Below, piece by piece: positions 12,101 through 27,100 of a stretch of DNA of 64,000 nt. How positions within the stretch are numbered: the first letter of the stretch is position 1; each line of letters begins with the position of its first letter. The stretch is from Haemonchus contortus. Taxonomy: Eukaryota > Nematoda > Chromadorea > Rhabditida > Trichostrongylidae. Location of the stretch: assembly GCA_000469685.2 (NCBI GenBank), contig LS997565.1:51568418-51632417 (forward strand). Reading direction: 5' to 3'. The notes beneath the pieces were generated by a model. The model was not told the DNA's origin. It was given only the letters and a program-made list of their open reading frames with translations, and made no database searches. Made by a program: the position numbers and the translations under genes.

Positions 12101-15100
12101 AAGACAAGATCGAAACTAGTGCGACTGAGGTGAAGAAACTGCGTGCATCGGTGTTTCCAAAGTGAAAAAAAGGCTTCGAAAAAACGTTAAAAAGGGGGCT
12201 AGACGAGAATGAAACCAGAAAAATGAAGAAGAGTGGGGTGTCCGGACGAGCTAAACGGTGTGTTTCACTGCGCGCGTGTGGGTCCTGGTGCGAATAACAG
12301 ACGATAGTAAGAAAAAATTCATTCACTTATAAGCATAAATAAACGTAAAAACCCTAGTGACAGCAAAAGTAGCTCACCTTTTTCAGCCTCTAGGAGTAGG
12401 AAATTAAATAAGGGATCGCGGGAGCAAAAAGAAAAACAGAGGAAAAAAGAATGGGAGAAAAACGTCGCCTCATCATTCGGCGATTAGCTGATTGTGCGAG
12501 GGTCCTAGAACGAATAGTTGCAGTCTGTATTGTCTCGACACTCGTCTAACGTGACACCGATCGAGGGGCGGGAACGCGAACTACGGCAACAACGGGGCTG
12601 CCACTATGCCCTGGACGTCGAGATTGGGGGAGTGAGAGGGTCCCTTCTACAACCCATGGAGGCCGCTGAGTACTAATTAGGTAAGAACTCAATAACTTTT
12701 TCACCATGAACGGTGCCTTTAACTTACCGTAGGACTAAGTATATTGATCTGAGTTTCCAAATCTTGAAAGCTTGGAAAGGTTCAAACATAAATGAAACAG
12801 CGAGCTGCTGGATTTCAAGGAACCACTACACGAGCGCAGTGTTCTTCAAGATGTCATCGCTTCTTTCAGCTCTCTGCTCTTTCAGTTTTTTTTTCAGCAG
12901 GTTCCACCGCTACAAGAAGTGCCAGCTCCGAACGTGGACCGCTTCGGTGGACGAAGAAAACTAATAATACAAGGATTGAAATGCATAAAAAACGCGGACC
13001 GACTCATCCACTAGCATGTTCTGGAATTGCTTAAGAATGCTCAAAGAAAATGTATTTGACAGCGATGATGATAGCGAGTGCTGACCTCTAGGAAGGAGCA
13101 CGAATAGCGACTTTTCTCCGCTGCGAAGAAGACATTGAGATGGATTCGCGAATAGCTTAAAAAGTTCAAAAAAAGAGAACATCAGGGCCATCATGCGAAC
13201 AGCGTCCTCCATCTATATAGAAGCGAGCATAGCCATCTGTAGACCTCCGCTTCGTGCGGAGTAACATGACTCATTAACAACCATACCTTAGCTGCCACTC
13301 AAGTCAATTAGTATTAAGAAGTGCGTAAAGAGTAAACAGATGGCACAACTTGGAAATGGCTTGAAGCTTTAAGCTTCAATACCGATTTCGGCAGACCGGC
13401 TCACCACGTCGTACGAGTGAGTGCTCATAAGCTACGGCTCAGAAGCCGTTAAGAAGGTAAAGACAAGCAGTCTTTGTAGTATAAGGAACCCAATAAGCAC
13501 GAGTACTCGAGTAAAATGTGAGGTCTATGTTTTATCAATATTCAAAAAGCATGTGAGATGAAACAACATCGTAAAAAAGTGTAAAATCGCTAATCACTCA
13601 CCGTATTTCGCGCGTCTTTCGTCGTAACATTCTTTTCAATCCATGGGAGTGTATATCCGGCTAGTCGATAACTGAAAATTGTGGAAAGTAAGCAGGCTTG
13701 GTACATGGTTACGGAATAATGCTTGCCGTCTACTCGCCTTTTTCAGGTATACCCTTGACCGAATCAGATAGGCACCTTTGCTTTTGCTTTCTGCTCCAGA
13801 AGGATAAGATGCCCAACCAGCGGAGAAAATCGCAAATGATCATTCTCACAATAAGGTAGACCGTGAGTACCGCCCAACAGGTTGTTGAACGTGCTTTAAA
13901 AACTGTTCACTAACCAGGGAAGGGTTTGAACTTCCCATGGAACTTTGAATGAAGACCTAGGTATATCGATAGGGCTTTGAAAGTTAATAAGAAATATGGA
14001 AATTAAAACTGCAAAATGAGCCTACCAAAAAAGTTGTGAGCGTTCGAAGTTTGCATGCTTAAAGCATGGAGAGATAGTGCCAGTTGATAAGCCCACCTGC
14101 CCGTAATGGCTACAAGGGTCCCCGTGGCGTAGTGGCAGTGCTCTCCCTCTCCAGGTGAGCGATAAGGGTTTACTTCCCGCTGACGTCTTTGCTTTTGCAA
14201 AACATGCTTTCATCCGCATGAATGCTCCTAAACCGTTTTTTTCTCACTAATTTGAGTTAACGCTTTGATTCGGCCATCATTGACCACCTATCCATCACCT
14301 TTCCACCGCACTTATTCAAAATACATACGTTTAGGTGGAGGGGGAAACCCAAATCACGAAAGACAGATATGCGTGAAAAACTGAATATTGATGAAACTAT
14401 CCAAGAAATGAGAGAAGCAGATATGTCGTTCACAAAATGCTAACCTCATTTTTACATGCGGTCTCTCTACAACCATCACCAACTACACGTTTTCTCTATC
14501 CATTTCTTGGGTCGTTTCATCGATGCTGACTTTTCTCGCGTGTCCATAACTATTTTACTTCGGGTGTGGGTATGTGTGTTTCGATGTTGAAAATGAAAGC
14601 GTTAATAAAATGACATGGAGAAGTTTCAAATAAGTGCGATGATAGGTGATAGATAGGTGATTCAAATGATAGCCGAAACAAAGCGCTAACTTAAATTAGT
14701 AAGGAAAACGTATTAGGAGCTTTTATTCGGGTGAAAGCACGTTTTGCAAAAGCAAAAACGACATCGGGAAGCAAACCTCCATCGCCCACCCGGAGTGGGA
14801 GAGCGCTGCCACTACGCCACGGGGACCCTTGTGGCCATTGCAGGCAGCTGGGCTTATCATCTGACACTGTGTCTCCATGCTTTAGCATGCAAACTTCGAA
14901 CGCTCACAAGTTTTTTGGTAGACTCATTTTGCAGTTTTAGTTTCCATATTTCTTATTAACTTTCAAAGCCCTATCGATATACCTAGGTCTTCATTCAAAG
15001 TTCCATGGGAAGTTGAAACCCTTCCCTGGTAAGATCATTCCAACTATCGTATAGCAAGCGTTGGATGAAGCAGAACCTGTAGAGCAGGCAAGATTCCTGA

Positions 15101-18100
15101 AGGGATTCAGCTGCTCAGACCACATCCAAGTGGTAGAAATGGTTGTCGAAGTGTACCGAGAATTCCATGCCTCCTTTTTTGCCTTTGGTGACTATAAAAA
15201 AGTTTTCGACGGCGTCGAAACGAATGCGGTCCTGTCAGCACTGGTCGATCAAGGAGTAGTCCCTCCTTACATAAGAACACCAGCTGACTGCAGCAGTCGC
15301 TGCAGCGCTACGGTGAAACTGCTCCAACGACCTCTAGCCATTCACTTAGAGAAGAACGTGAAACAAGGCGACACTATTTCGCCAAAACTGTTCACAGCTG
15401 CACTGTAGTGAGTTATGCAGTCGCTAAACGAAAGATGCATTTTTGTGGATGGTTGGTTCCTCCCAAATCTCCGCTTTGCGGACGACATCGTTCACTTTGT
15501 GAGTAGCGTTGTGGAAGCTGAGACTAAGCTTGCTGAACTAATAAAGCAGGAAAGAAGGCAGGGCTGTGGATCAGCCGAACAAAGACACAGTTCATGAAGA
15601 ATGCTTGGGCTGACGAGGTCAAATTAAGATCGATGGTACGCCTATCAAGGGAACCTCGTTCTACGTTTATCTCGGAAGTTCCATGAATATGGACAACATC
15701 GTGAAGGAAGAATTGGTGAGACGGCAGAAAGCAGCGTGGGTACCTTCGGACCTCTGAAAGAAGTCACCAACCATCTGGCTGACCCGGAACGTAGTGCTAA
15801 TCTGTTCGATTCCACAGTTCTTCCCGCGCTCTCTTACGGGTCGGAGACTTTGGTGATCAATGCATCCACGTCAAGGGCTCTGAGCACAAGCCACAGAGCG
15901 CTCGAGCGATGCTTTTGAGGTTCGATCGTCCACTCAATATCGAGCCGGACTCCGCAGCTCCGATTTGTGCAGAATGTCTCGACTTCGCGATCCGGTGGAA
16001 TACATGAAAAACGCAAAATTTCAGTGCTCCGTTAATATAATGAGAAGAGATGACAACAGATGGACGAGAAGAACAGTTGAGTGGGCTATCGTAGAATCTA
16101 CACGATCTAAGGGTAGCCTGCTGCGAGATGGAGGGATGTGCTCGTCGATCACGTAAAACAGCGGTGGAAGCAGCTAAACGACTCCTCACATCGCCATCTT
16201 TGTCGAATTCTAAGTCTGCCCTGAATGGCGATCGCGAAAGACAGAAGCGAATGGTTTGTTGAAGGCGCTCGCACATGAGTGAAGGAGAGTTGTATAAGTA
16301 AGTAATGTGCGATGGAATCTTACATTCGCCCTCTTCGGACTGGGCCTTGAATAACTCTCAAATATTTTAGCAACATCAAAGCTTTGAACTAAAGTTTCGT
16401 TCTAAGAGAACGGACGTGACTCTTCGCCAGGTTCCATTATTCACGAAATTTCCATCACTTAAAACATAACTTTCATCACTTACCGAACTATGTATCCTAG
16501 AATGTCTCCACTCCAGAGTTCTTCTTGCGGCTGCTGCCACTGCACAATGATACTGTTAGCTGATCGCGCCGAAGCAGCCACATTGCGTGGCGCAGCTGCA
16601 GGCGGTTGTTGTGGCATCGTGACATTCGCTAACAATTAGTGAACATTTCAAAATTGATTTTCAAAGGAGTCTATTCGAAGAAATGCGCACAGAACGAAAT
16701 ATTGAAAATCAACGTCATTTATTATGGATCACTATTGACTGATCCTTCGAAAAGGCATGGAGCATAAAAATTTTTGGCAGCTATTTACTATTTGGGGTTT
16801 TGATCTTCAAACCACATCTGTTATAATTTGCAACATGGCAATGAGCTATCTTACAAAAACAAATCAAAACGCGGCAAAAATTAAATGCACCGCTCACAAT
16901 AATTTTGGGACACTGGTTTCAGACGACTGATGTAAATGATAATCTGCGGAATTCGTCGCATTTAGAGAAATGCAGAACTTCAAAAAGGCACTAAAATTAG
17001 AGGTTGGGCAAAAATGTGACGACAAAAGTTGCATGGAGGGGGTATTTGGACGAGTCGTTCAAATGAGTGGCGATTGTGACTAGAGTATGTTGCCTGAGTA
17101 CAACGTGTGCTCCCGGTGCCATTGGTGCAACCTCTACAGCCTCCACATTGCCGTAAGAACCCGTCCGCCTTCGAGAAGTGTGCGTCAATTGAGCCGGTTT
17201 TGATGTTCTTTTCAGGCCCTATCCAGGCTGCTTTTCATCCCGACAGCGCCCCTTGTGCTATCCTCCAAAGTTTTAGGTTCATCATAGGGAGAATTCTTAG
17301 AAACTATTCTTATCGTGAGCTGTGTTTTAAAGTACTTCCAATTCGAAGGAAAGAAAAACTATTATGAGGACGTACCCTCCCATTTCTCAAGCTATGTTCA
17401 AGAAATGTGATACTCGGCAAGCCGTTTTCATAAATGAATCCGCAAACACAATAGTAAAAACATCATGTCTTGTAAAAACTGCGACATTCTACGAATACAC
17501 CATTGTAGATCTCACCAGACGGCAAAGACGGTTTCCCAGATCCGTATCGATTCGAGGCGATTACACGGAACTCAGCAGTCACTGATGGTCGCAGATTATC
17601 GATAAGAACAGAGCAACACTCCTAAGAGGCTCTCAGTTAGTCCACTAGTAAAAACATATTCCCCCATTTCAACATATTAGCCAACAGGGGCGTTCAAGAA
17701 TTACGACTGAAACGACCAATCCCACTTCGGTAGGCACATTATCCACAACAACTTCCCAGTCGCTCCACAACTGCGTCGGACCAAGAACTCGCATTTCGAT
17801 AGTATGCCTTTGGTAGTTCGAAAATAATTGCATACATGATAGTTTGAGAAGAAAAAAACCTACTTAATGATAGGCGAATTCCCATCGAAACCTGCGATCC
17901 AAGAAACACGAATCTTGACTGGTAAGGTAGTGTTGATTAGTTCAGCACGTACAAAAGTTGGCATTTGTGGTCGTTCTCAAATAGAATCATTCTAGAGAGT
18001 GGTTTCTTACAAGATAGCACTCACAAGGAAGGTCTTTCAGGGCGTGGGACGCTTCTTGAAAATGGTTTTTTGCATGATGTAGGGGCATGAGCACTGAGTA

Positions 18101-21100
18101 TATAACTATGGTCCATTTCCGCTAAATGGCCAAAAAAGGAGTGAAAATGATTTTGCCAGAAATTGCAGTTTAAACCCACTAAGCGTCGTTCGTTTCAGTC
18201 ATGGCGTCGACTGTCCGCACAGTGGAAGGGGACAGTGGAGGCGACATTGAAAATAATGTGAACGGTAGTCAAAAAAGGGACCCACATGTTGAAAAGTGCG
18301 GAGAAGTTTCATATAGGCTCTCCGTTTGGTGGATAGCGATGTGGACTTCGAGGACGGACGACTAGATGGTGATGGTTCGGATTTCCGAGGATTTTTGAAT
18401 TTTATGCTGCCACCTCCAGATTGGCTACATATTGCATCAGGGCCGAGGCAAGTACCTGACTGGTCATGGTCGTGACCACTACCAGCCAAACACATAACCT
18501 CTATAAGCCATTAGAGTTTGTTGTGTGGAGCACTATCAGTGGAGGAGCTTCCAGGCTTCACTCCCAGAAGTATAAAGGTGTTTCTTAATTTCACACTATA
18601 TAAGTGATGTAATGGGGGTCCAAACCCTATAACACGGAAACTTTTCGAAGCTGTCCTCGACCTCGTTCGGTAATGCCTTTCTCTGGTGGACTCCTGTGGG
18701 TAAACGAATCAGACTCACTTTCAGCTCGTCTTCTTGCATTGATATAAAAAAGCTGTCAGCCCTGAACGAAATCAATCTAGCGCCGGATTACTAGATTAAT
18801 GACCAGATGAAAGGTTTGGGCGATACCCGTTCCCAACCTACGATCCCCTACCTCCGCGTCCCGCTATGAAGGGCTGGCAGGACACGATCAAGGACATCGC
18901 TGAAGTCGAGGTGACTGCAGAAGATGAGTGACTGATCGTGAGGAGAGAAGGAAATGGAGATGACCAACCAGAACAGTGGACAAAAACCCTTCACCGGGGC
19001 GAGATCAACGCCAAGGTAAAAAACGGTGAAATCATCTAAAATTAGATGGGCCCTTTAATCAGTTTTGAAGGAATTCGGTCGAAATAAAACTACAATCAAA
19101 CCATTACTGTCCAAATCATTCAAAGAATTGTAGGGACCGTGCAATGTCCTTACAATGTCCAAGGACCAGATGATATGATATCGAATTTTTCGAGTACCAA
19201 AATGATATCATACCATTTTACCAACATTTTTCCAACTGAATGAACTCTTGATGTGGGCCAAACCGATGAAAAAACTACGCGGGGAAGGGGGACTACTGGG
19301 AGTGTGAAGCCTGGAAGCTCCTCCACTGATAGTGCTCCACACAACAAATTCTAACGGCTTGCAGAGGTTATGTGCCTGGCTGGTCCTGGTCACGACCATG
19401 ACCAGTCAGACACCTGCTTTGGCCTTGGCGCAATATGGAGACAATGTGGAGGTGGCAGCATAAAATGTAAAAACGGCAAAGCCCCGGAAATCCGAACCAT
19501 CAACCCATCCCGGACGTCCTTCCTCGAAGTCCACATCGCTACCTACCACACCATCCGTCGCCTCTGGCAGCTCGACCGTGGAGAGCCTATATGAAAATTC
19601 CCCGCACTTTTCAAGATTTGGGTCCCTTTTTTGACTACCGTTCACATTATTCTCAATGTCGCCCCCAGTGGCCCCTTCTACATATTGTGCGGACAGTCGA
19701 CGCCATGACTGAAACGAACGACGCTTAGTGGGTTGAAACGGCGATTTCTGGCGAAATCCTTTTCACTCCTTTTTTGGCATTCAGAAGGCCCTTTAGCGGA
19801 AATGGACCATAGTTTTATAATCAGTGCTCATGCCCCTACACCATGCAAAAAAACATTTTCAAAAAGCGTCCAACGCCCTGAGAGACCTTCCTTGTCAGTG
19901 GAGAGTCGACAAAGTCAATCACATTCGGTCAATCGAATACCAAGAATCAAATCTGACCAGAATTTTCAGAAGTCGGGAAAAAAGCCAGAACAAGGCGAAA
20001 ACTAGATCAATAAAACGAGTGTTCCCTGTTTGTTCTACCTCAGTCAATTTTGATTAACACGAAACGTTCCAAATCGTCGACCGATAATGGCTTTTTTATG
20101 CTTTCAAGCAATGTTCAAGATGTCAACATTTCTGCTTGCAAAGAGAAACGTTGACATGATCAATATTCATAAATCTGTGACCAGAAGGTCAGGAAATTGT
20201 GACTTTACAACATGAACTAACCAATTATTCGCAAATACGCTGACGCGCTTTCCTCCCGTCCGTTGGCTCGAACCGTACATCGATACTCTCCAATACTATC
20301 TGGCCCCACTTGTTTTATGAGAAGTCCGCCGTTTGGAGCACGGCTTAGGCGCAGGCTTGGATTCCCGTGGTTCGGAATCGGTTCATCCTGATAACAACCA
20401 ATCTTTCATCAGTGAGAAAGAAAAGAGAAGAATGAGAAGAGAGAAAGAAACCATCACTAATACTAAATCACACAACTATGCAAACTTACATTGATAAACC
20501 ACGTTAGCTGTGCACTGTGCTTATACTCTGAGCTGACCTCACATGGAATCATCAGATTTGTACCGATCACAACGCTCTGATTAGTCGGCCCAAACTCAAT
20601 CATATTCGTCCCTGAAACAATTTAGGCAGGCTGCGACGGTCAAAGCCCGACTTGTGGTAATCATGTCACCCACCTGTCGACTTTACCTGGGCTGTAGCGT
20701 TTGCCACTCCCTTAATGTTTTTTGCTATGCAGCTGTAACTCCCACTATCAGATTTCTTTAGCTCATGAATCACAAGGCTATCACTGGTGACGTCATATTT
20801 CGTTGAATCTGTTGCGATGTCGACTCCTGTAACACCCCATGGATTTTATTGTTGGAAAGCCAGTTTCACATGTTCACAGGTATGGAAATGCTTGTTTATG
20901 AAGCTGTATATCTGCTCATAGGTCTATCCGTATCGTACTAGCATGTGTCCTAAATAATGCTTAGGTGACCCTTCAACACCGGAATGCTGAACGATTTTTA
21001 CAAACTGCTGCAAGTTTTCAGCACTGTTTTACAAGGAAAGGAATTAATTTTTACAAGGTGTTTAGTAGAGAATGGCCCACCATTGAATCGCCAAGTTACA

Positions 21101-24100
21101 GAAGTCGCCGGTAGTCCTCTGACAACGCAGTTCAACTTCAAGCTTTCCATTCCCACCGCAAACGAGACATCTTTTGGTGGTGAAATGATCACTGGAGCGC
21201 CAGACATACTCTTTTGATCAATCCCTTCCAATGAAAGCTCTTCTTCATCGGGAGGCAGGGACTCTGGAAACATTAAAAGAGAGTTGAAGAGCCAAAGTTA
21301 GAACCCACATAACTCCAGAGATCTTAAGGTAAACTTGACCATGAACAAAATTGTAAGCAAGAAAGGGAGTGAATCCATACTGGAATTAATCAGAAAAATC
21401 TGATGTCTGTGTGAAGACCTGTCACATGGTTTTCTTAAGTGAGAATGTCAATGCTTGGGAGGAATCGAAACTCCTCTTCTATTTCTAGTTTGTAGTTTGG
21501 GCTAATCCTAACCAGGGAAGGATCCTGAGTCGAATGGCCAATTGAAATGAGACCTACACTGCTGGACGTGTTTCGGGATGCTGAGTTCAAATCCGCTTTC
21601 CAAATTTGCCGAGCGTTTCTGTGAACGGAGTTATGAGGGTGGTTTCATGGAGCTTAACATAAGAAAACTTAAATTACATGGATGCGCTTTTCTTCTCAAC
21701 GGCGGCTTGGTGTGGTGGTAAGCGTGACGCTTTATGTGCGGGAGACTAGGGTTCAGGTTTTGTGGAGAACGGAACTTTTGCATTATGTAGAATTTTTCCC
21801 TTAAGGACTAGAAACTACTATCGTGGTGACTTTATCACGTTCTATGGAGTTTTGATGCTTTGCTGATGCCTTCTCCTACCTACCTACCTGTTACCGAGTA
21901 GGAGATTCTTCCGTGCGCAGAATTTTGAGCTCGGGCGAGAACAAGGCATATGACGAGCAATGATTAAGTGGGTGTTGTTGCTAGATTGGGTGCGATGGTG
22001 CGTAGCAGCTCCAGACCCACCAACACCGGCACTGTTGACTATGGACTCGTGGATATCATTCACAGACCAGAAAACTATTCAGTGCGTCTTACTTCCGAAT
22101 AAGCAGGTGAAGAAAATGGCACTCTTCTCGAGGCTTCCACGAGGCTAAAACAGCCAAGCCAGCCAACCGAAGCCTCTTTATACCATCCTTTTAGAACATG
22201 GTCAAACGCACCACCTCATATGTAATAGCTCATGATGTCTACTTTTGCGTGTATGCAGAAACCCTTTTCCGCTTACTATCGCTTGTCTACTATTAGTTCT
22301 GTGCTGTTAGATCTAGGAAATTCCTCTTTTATTCATGGTATGGCGCCGGCTACTTAAGCACTCACCTGGGTGATTTTGGGACGTCTACACGATTCTGTTT
22401 CCCCTCTGATTTGGGGTTAGCAACTTTTAAGCAATGGGCTGTGACGGATTCTTTTTCACCCCTTGCTCCCATTGTGAGAAGTTCATTGTTACAAGCATTT
22501 TGTGGTGAATATCACATTTGATCATTCAAGTGGCAGATGTTATCCTAATGTGAATGTAGAGTGAAGGGGCATGCGAGTAAAACTGAAGTATTACTTTATG
22601 TGAATAAGTATCAGCAAAAGCATGAAAAGGTCATAAAACGTGACGAAATCACATTGGGACTATTTTCTAGTCCTTGAGGGAAAAATTTTACATAATGCAA
22701 AAGTTCCGTCCTCCACAAAACCTGAACCCTAGTCTCCCGCACATGAAGCGCCACGCTTACCACCACACCAAGCCGCCGTTGAGAAGAAAAGCACACCCAT
22801 GTAATTTAAGTTTTCTTATGTTAAGCTCCCTGAAACCACCCTCATAACTCCTATCACAGAGACGCTCAGCAAATTTGGAAAGCAGATTTGAACTCAGCAT
22901 CCAAAAACACGTCCAGCAGTTTAAGTCTCATTTCAAATGGCCACTTCGACTTGGGATCCTTCCCTGGTAAGCAATATCATCTCGGTTGGTTCTTACTGTA
23001 TTAAACTATTATATGATGGGCTTATTACAAGCTGTTTCTGTACACTCGCGTTGAAAATCTAGAGACGACATCAATATCTAGGTATGAGAAAGCGATACAG
23101 AATTGTGGAGTAAAGGAAGGAATCTACAATTACGATGACGTCTTCAACATTGTTACTGCGTCAGTCCTGAATGTAGATCGGTTTTATTCATCTCCATAAT
23201 CATTAGAACTAATTGCGGATTGCATGAAATTCAATATCATGTTGAGAAAGTGTTTTGCCATGATCTGTTGAGTGGCGATTCATGTGCCAGCTAGTTGGGG
23301 TTATTTTTTCAAGAATCTAATCCTGGCGTGACATTACACCTTGATACAAACTCAACCCTCCCGATGCAGTCCGTTACATATGCTTCTTGACAACAATGTA
23401 CTCCAGGCATGAGATAGCGATACAGAAATGTGGGGTGGGAGGGAGGCTTCCTTCCGGAGAGGCATCACTATTCCAATCTCCCAGTTGGGCTAGGCTAGTC
23501 TCCAAAATAGCTCATTGAATGATTAAATATCATTCAGGTGAAAAATGAGTAGTACAACCTGATGAGTCGAAACCGTTGACTTTTGAACGTTGACTATTCC
23601 CAAATGAAAAAACTATTTTTTACAACTTGAAGTTACTCAAAGGGTACCAGTGACATCTAAATGCGTGGCATTATTAATAGGCCATAGCGTAATCATAACC
23701 ACGCATTACAGGGCCATCAAGCTTCTAAAACCATCTGACCCGAAGCTGCTCAGCTGCGTTAGGCCGGCTGTAAGAAACTCGTACGTCCTTGTCGATTCTC
23801 CCACTTTGTCGACCACCCTAGTTAATCGACACATATCCTTCGATGATCACAGCGGAACCGGCTAGCGCAAATGGTCTACTACAAATATGAAGGTCGCATT
23901 GCTCCAATTCTCCAGACAGTACAATTATTCACTTAAACGCCATTTCGCCGAGCTTTTTGCACACTTAAGGCCACTTCAGTCACGGAGAGAATTTCGAAGA
24001 CCCTAGAACATCAATCAATAACACGTCACAGCGCCTGTTCGGAAGCTGTGAGGATTTCTCAGCCTACACCAAAGTGCCCCCATCAAATAGTATTGATCAC

Positions 24101-27100
24101 GACTAATCAGTAAACTCTGAAAGAAATGCTGCAGCTTTCATACACATTACAGATTTAAGCTAACATATGCTATACTTATATATATATATATATATATTTA
24201 TTTATTTATTTATTTATTTGTATATATATATATATGTTTTGTGCACCTTATCTGTCCCTCCCCATGGGCTTCAAATCTATACTGAGGCCAGAAAAGGAAT
24301 CTTGTTCAGTTGACTAAATTTTTTGAATTTTTTTTGCATAAGTGGCGGTTCCATTCGTGCGCTCCTCTAATGCCGGTCATTTCTACCACTTCTGGAGAGA
24401 TTGAGAACAAGTCTATCTCGAGCAATATCCATGATATATGAAGGAGCACTCAAATGACCGCAATAAAAGGTAACTGATAAGTTTAAATAAAGAATATGGT
24501 ATGATCTATAACCAAGTTCACAACGCACTGACAATAAGTAGACGAGGTCCTATTCAGGCTCAATGCAGGTTTCTTGTTAAAGCAATGTTCCTGTGGTGAC
24601 CGAAATTCTTCATGCAGGGAGGACAAAATATGTAGCGATCCAAAAGAGGTATCGTATTCAAATTGGCACTCACTCTCTGAGCCAGCAAAGACATCTTTCC
24701 GATTTGAAAGAGCATCTCGGACAGAGTAAATAAAGAAGACCAAAAAGAATTTGAGGTACGTTGAATATAACATTCGTAAGCATATATAACAGGTAGCGCG
24801 TGGGTTCACAAGGCCATTCACCGTTCCTCACATTCATGTTATTCAGATAGACTGGAGAAATTAAACGAGAACGGAACATAGAATAAATTATTATGTCACC
24901 CATTACTAGGTAGATTTTGCAAAACTGATTAGCTTTCACTGATTACAAAATTGATTTGCATGAATGGTTCTATTGGATTCATATTGATCAGAATAATAAA
25001 TGTAGTAGCATTTTAGTACTCTCGTGTGTGCTACATGTAAACATAAGTTCATAACTGACGCATTAGAAAAAATGTCAGCACCTCCACAGCCACATGTAGG
25101 CAAGATGCAAATTGTTTCTCACGATACACAGAACAAGTGATTTTGATTTTGCACAAAAACAGTAAATCAATAAAAGGAAAAAACAAAGTGCAAAACACCT
25201 AAGATTCATACCATCATCTCGGCTGATTCCTTCTTTCACCCAGATCGTATTCATACTTGAGCCAGCCTCATTGGACGCTTCACATTGATAGACACCGAAA
25301 TCTTTTTGAGAAAGTTCATCGATGATCAATCTATTGTCGTTCGTTGCAAACTGCAATAATAACCACGAAATTCAATACCTCGACAAATGGCAAACTTCAT
25401 GCTTTGAGGATTACTTAATCCATCTTATTGGTCCCGATTTCCAACAACATCATACGTACTTATACTACAAGTGACATTTCAAAATCCTGCGGAACCAATC
25501 AAATATAATAGATTAGCCGCGATAAAATGTCAACAGCGATATAACATTAGTAAAGCGGCGCTTCGCGCAACAAATAGCACTGACAGAATAGGTCGTGAGA
25601 GGTACTTTTGCAGATTTTTGAACTTGTTCCAAGTTAAATGCAAAGGATAAAGTTTTGGGAAGTTAATGAATCCCTTTGATGAATGTGCCCCCCCCCCCTC
25701 CCCCATTCGACTTCCATTTAGAATCGCAGTGGCGGACTGAATGAGTTGTGGCCTATACTATGTGTAGCGGCTGCTAGCTGATTCACAGGTCAGTGCTTTT
25801 ATCTCTCAGACGAGTCTGGTACAATCAACCGACCTGGTGAGATGTATGGCTTGGTTGACCTAGGCGGATATTCATCCCGTGACTACGCGTATGTGATAAT
25901 GCGCTATATACCGCCGCACCACCTCCGTTCTATTACAATCATTGGGTTGATGCTTGATGCATAATTATTGCGGATTTCCCGCGAATTTTTTTGACCTCTT
26001 TTTTCCCACCTTGAATGCTAGAGCGCAACCGTCTTGGCGATCCTATGTTTTGCTCAAGAACGCTTCTTAGCAATGAGATACAGTTTTGAAGAGATTAGTT
26101 TTAGATTTGCCTCAGGAGAGAAGTAATACCGCGGTGTGTGAGCCAATGAAATGTTCGTTTCTTACCCCCTCCCAGCTTTTTGCACAACGTGATAACCACA
26201 CCCACCGCAGTCTCCTCCCCTCTAGAAGAACCATATTGACCTGCCTCTCTAATGATAACACAAGTAGGATCGGCTAATCTCCGTGCTCTAGGCTCAGTGT
26301 TGGTAGGAGCGGTGCCCCATCCCCCGTCCCAAACTACATTTTACATTTTCATATCGTTTTCAAGTTACAAAGCAGAAAAATGAAAGATTCCCAGAAAATT
26401 TAAGTCTTAGCAATTTAGTTTTTTTAATGACCAATAACACAAGTGGTAGACAATATCCTAGTTCGTGCTCCCGTCACAGAAAGGGGCCTGACGTCACCAT
26501 AAACAATAGGCGAATTTCCTCCTGCATACGAATTCCTTGTTAGCGCTCAATTTGAATGAGTGAATGGGAAACCCTTCACCATTAACGCTACTCTCATGAT
26601 ACTAAAAAACATGGAATGAAACAACAACAAGTGTGCAAGGTATTTAGCTCAGCAAGAAGCCGAGGCTAACACCTAACCCAGAGTTTGTCCTGTTCCACAA
26701 CAAAAAATTAGGAAACAGTTGCAGTAGTCGTGTAATGTATGAACCTTGAACAATCGTGGATCGCTCCTAAGGTTTCAGTTCAAAATAAAATATATAGAGT
26801 GCTTCGCAAGCATTAGTGTGCTCCCTGCCAAAAATATTTATTATGGGCAGAAACAGCAAATATTGCCACCTCATAAGTTCTAAATAAGACAGTTTCTATC
26901 CGCTTTCATCAAACGATGCTTCATGATGACCATTTGATTCTACCTGTTAATCCGACATCCAAAGTAGGCTCTATCGTAAGTGCAAATTCAAAAAAAAGAG
27001 CCATTGGAAAAGCCAGGGAAAAAGTTGCTTCAGAACCAGGTGTGGTTTTCTCTAGTCTTGAACTCCTTCCTCTGGTTTTCTAAGATAAGGGTGAAGCCTA

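Noticed and set aside
14100..14190. Possible tRNA gene in the left arm of fold-back F1
   Set aside because: The A-box-like part is good, but the B box and stems are decayed and the block is repeated inverted in the other arm; best seen as a tRNA-derived repeat.
24483..24939. Overlapping minus-strand ORFs of 89 and 112 codons between exons 10 and 9
   Set aside because: No Ig pattern and no splice phase that fits; Ig4 and Ig5 are already complete across this intron.
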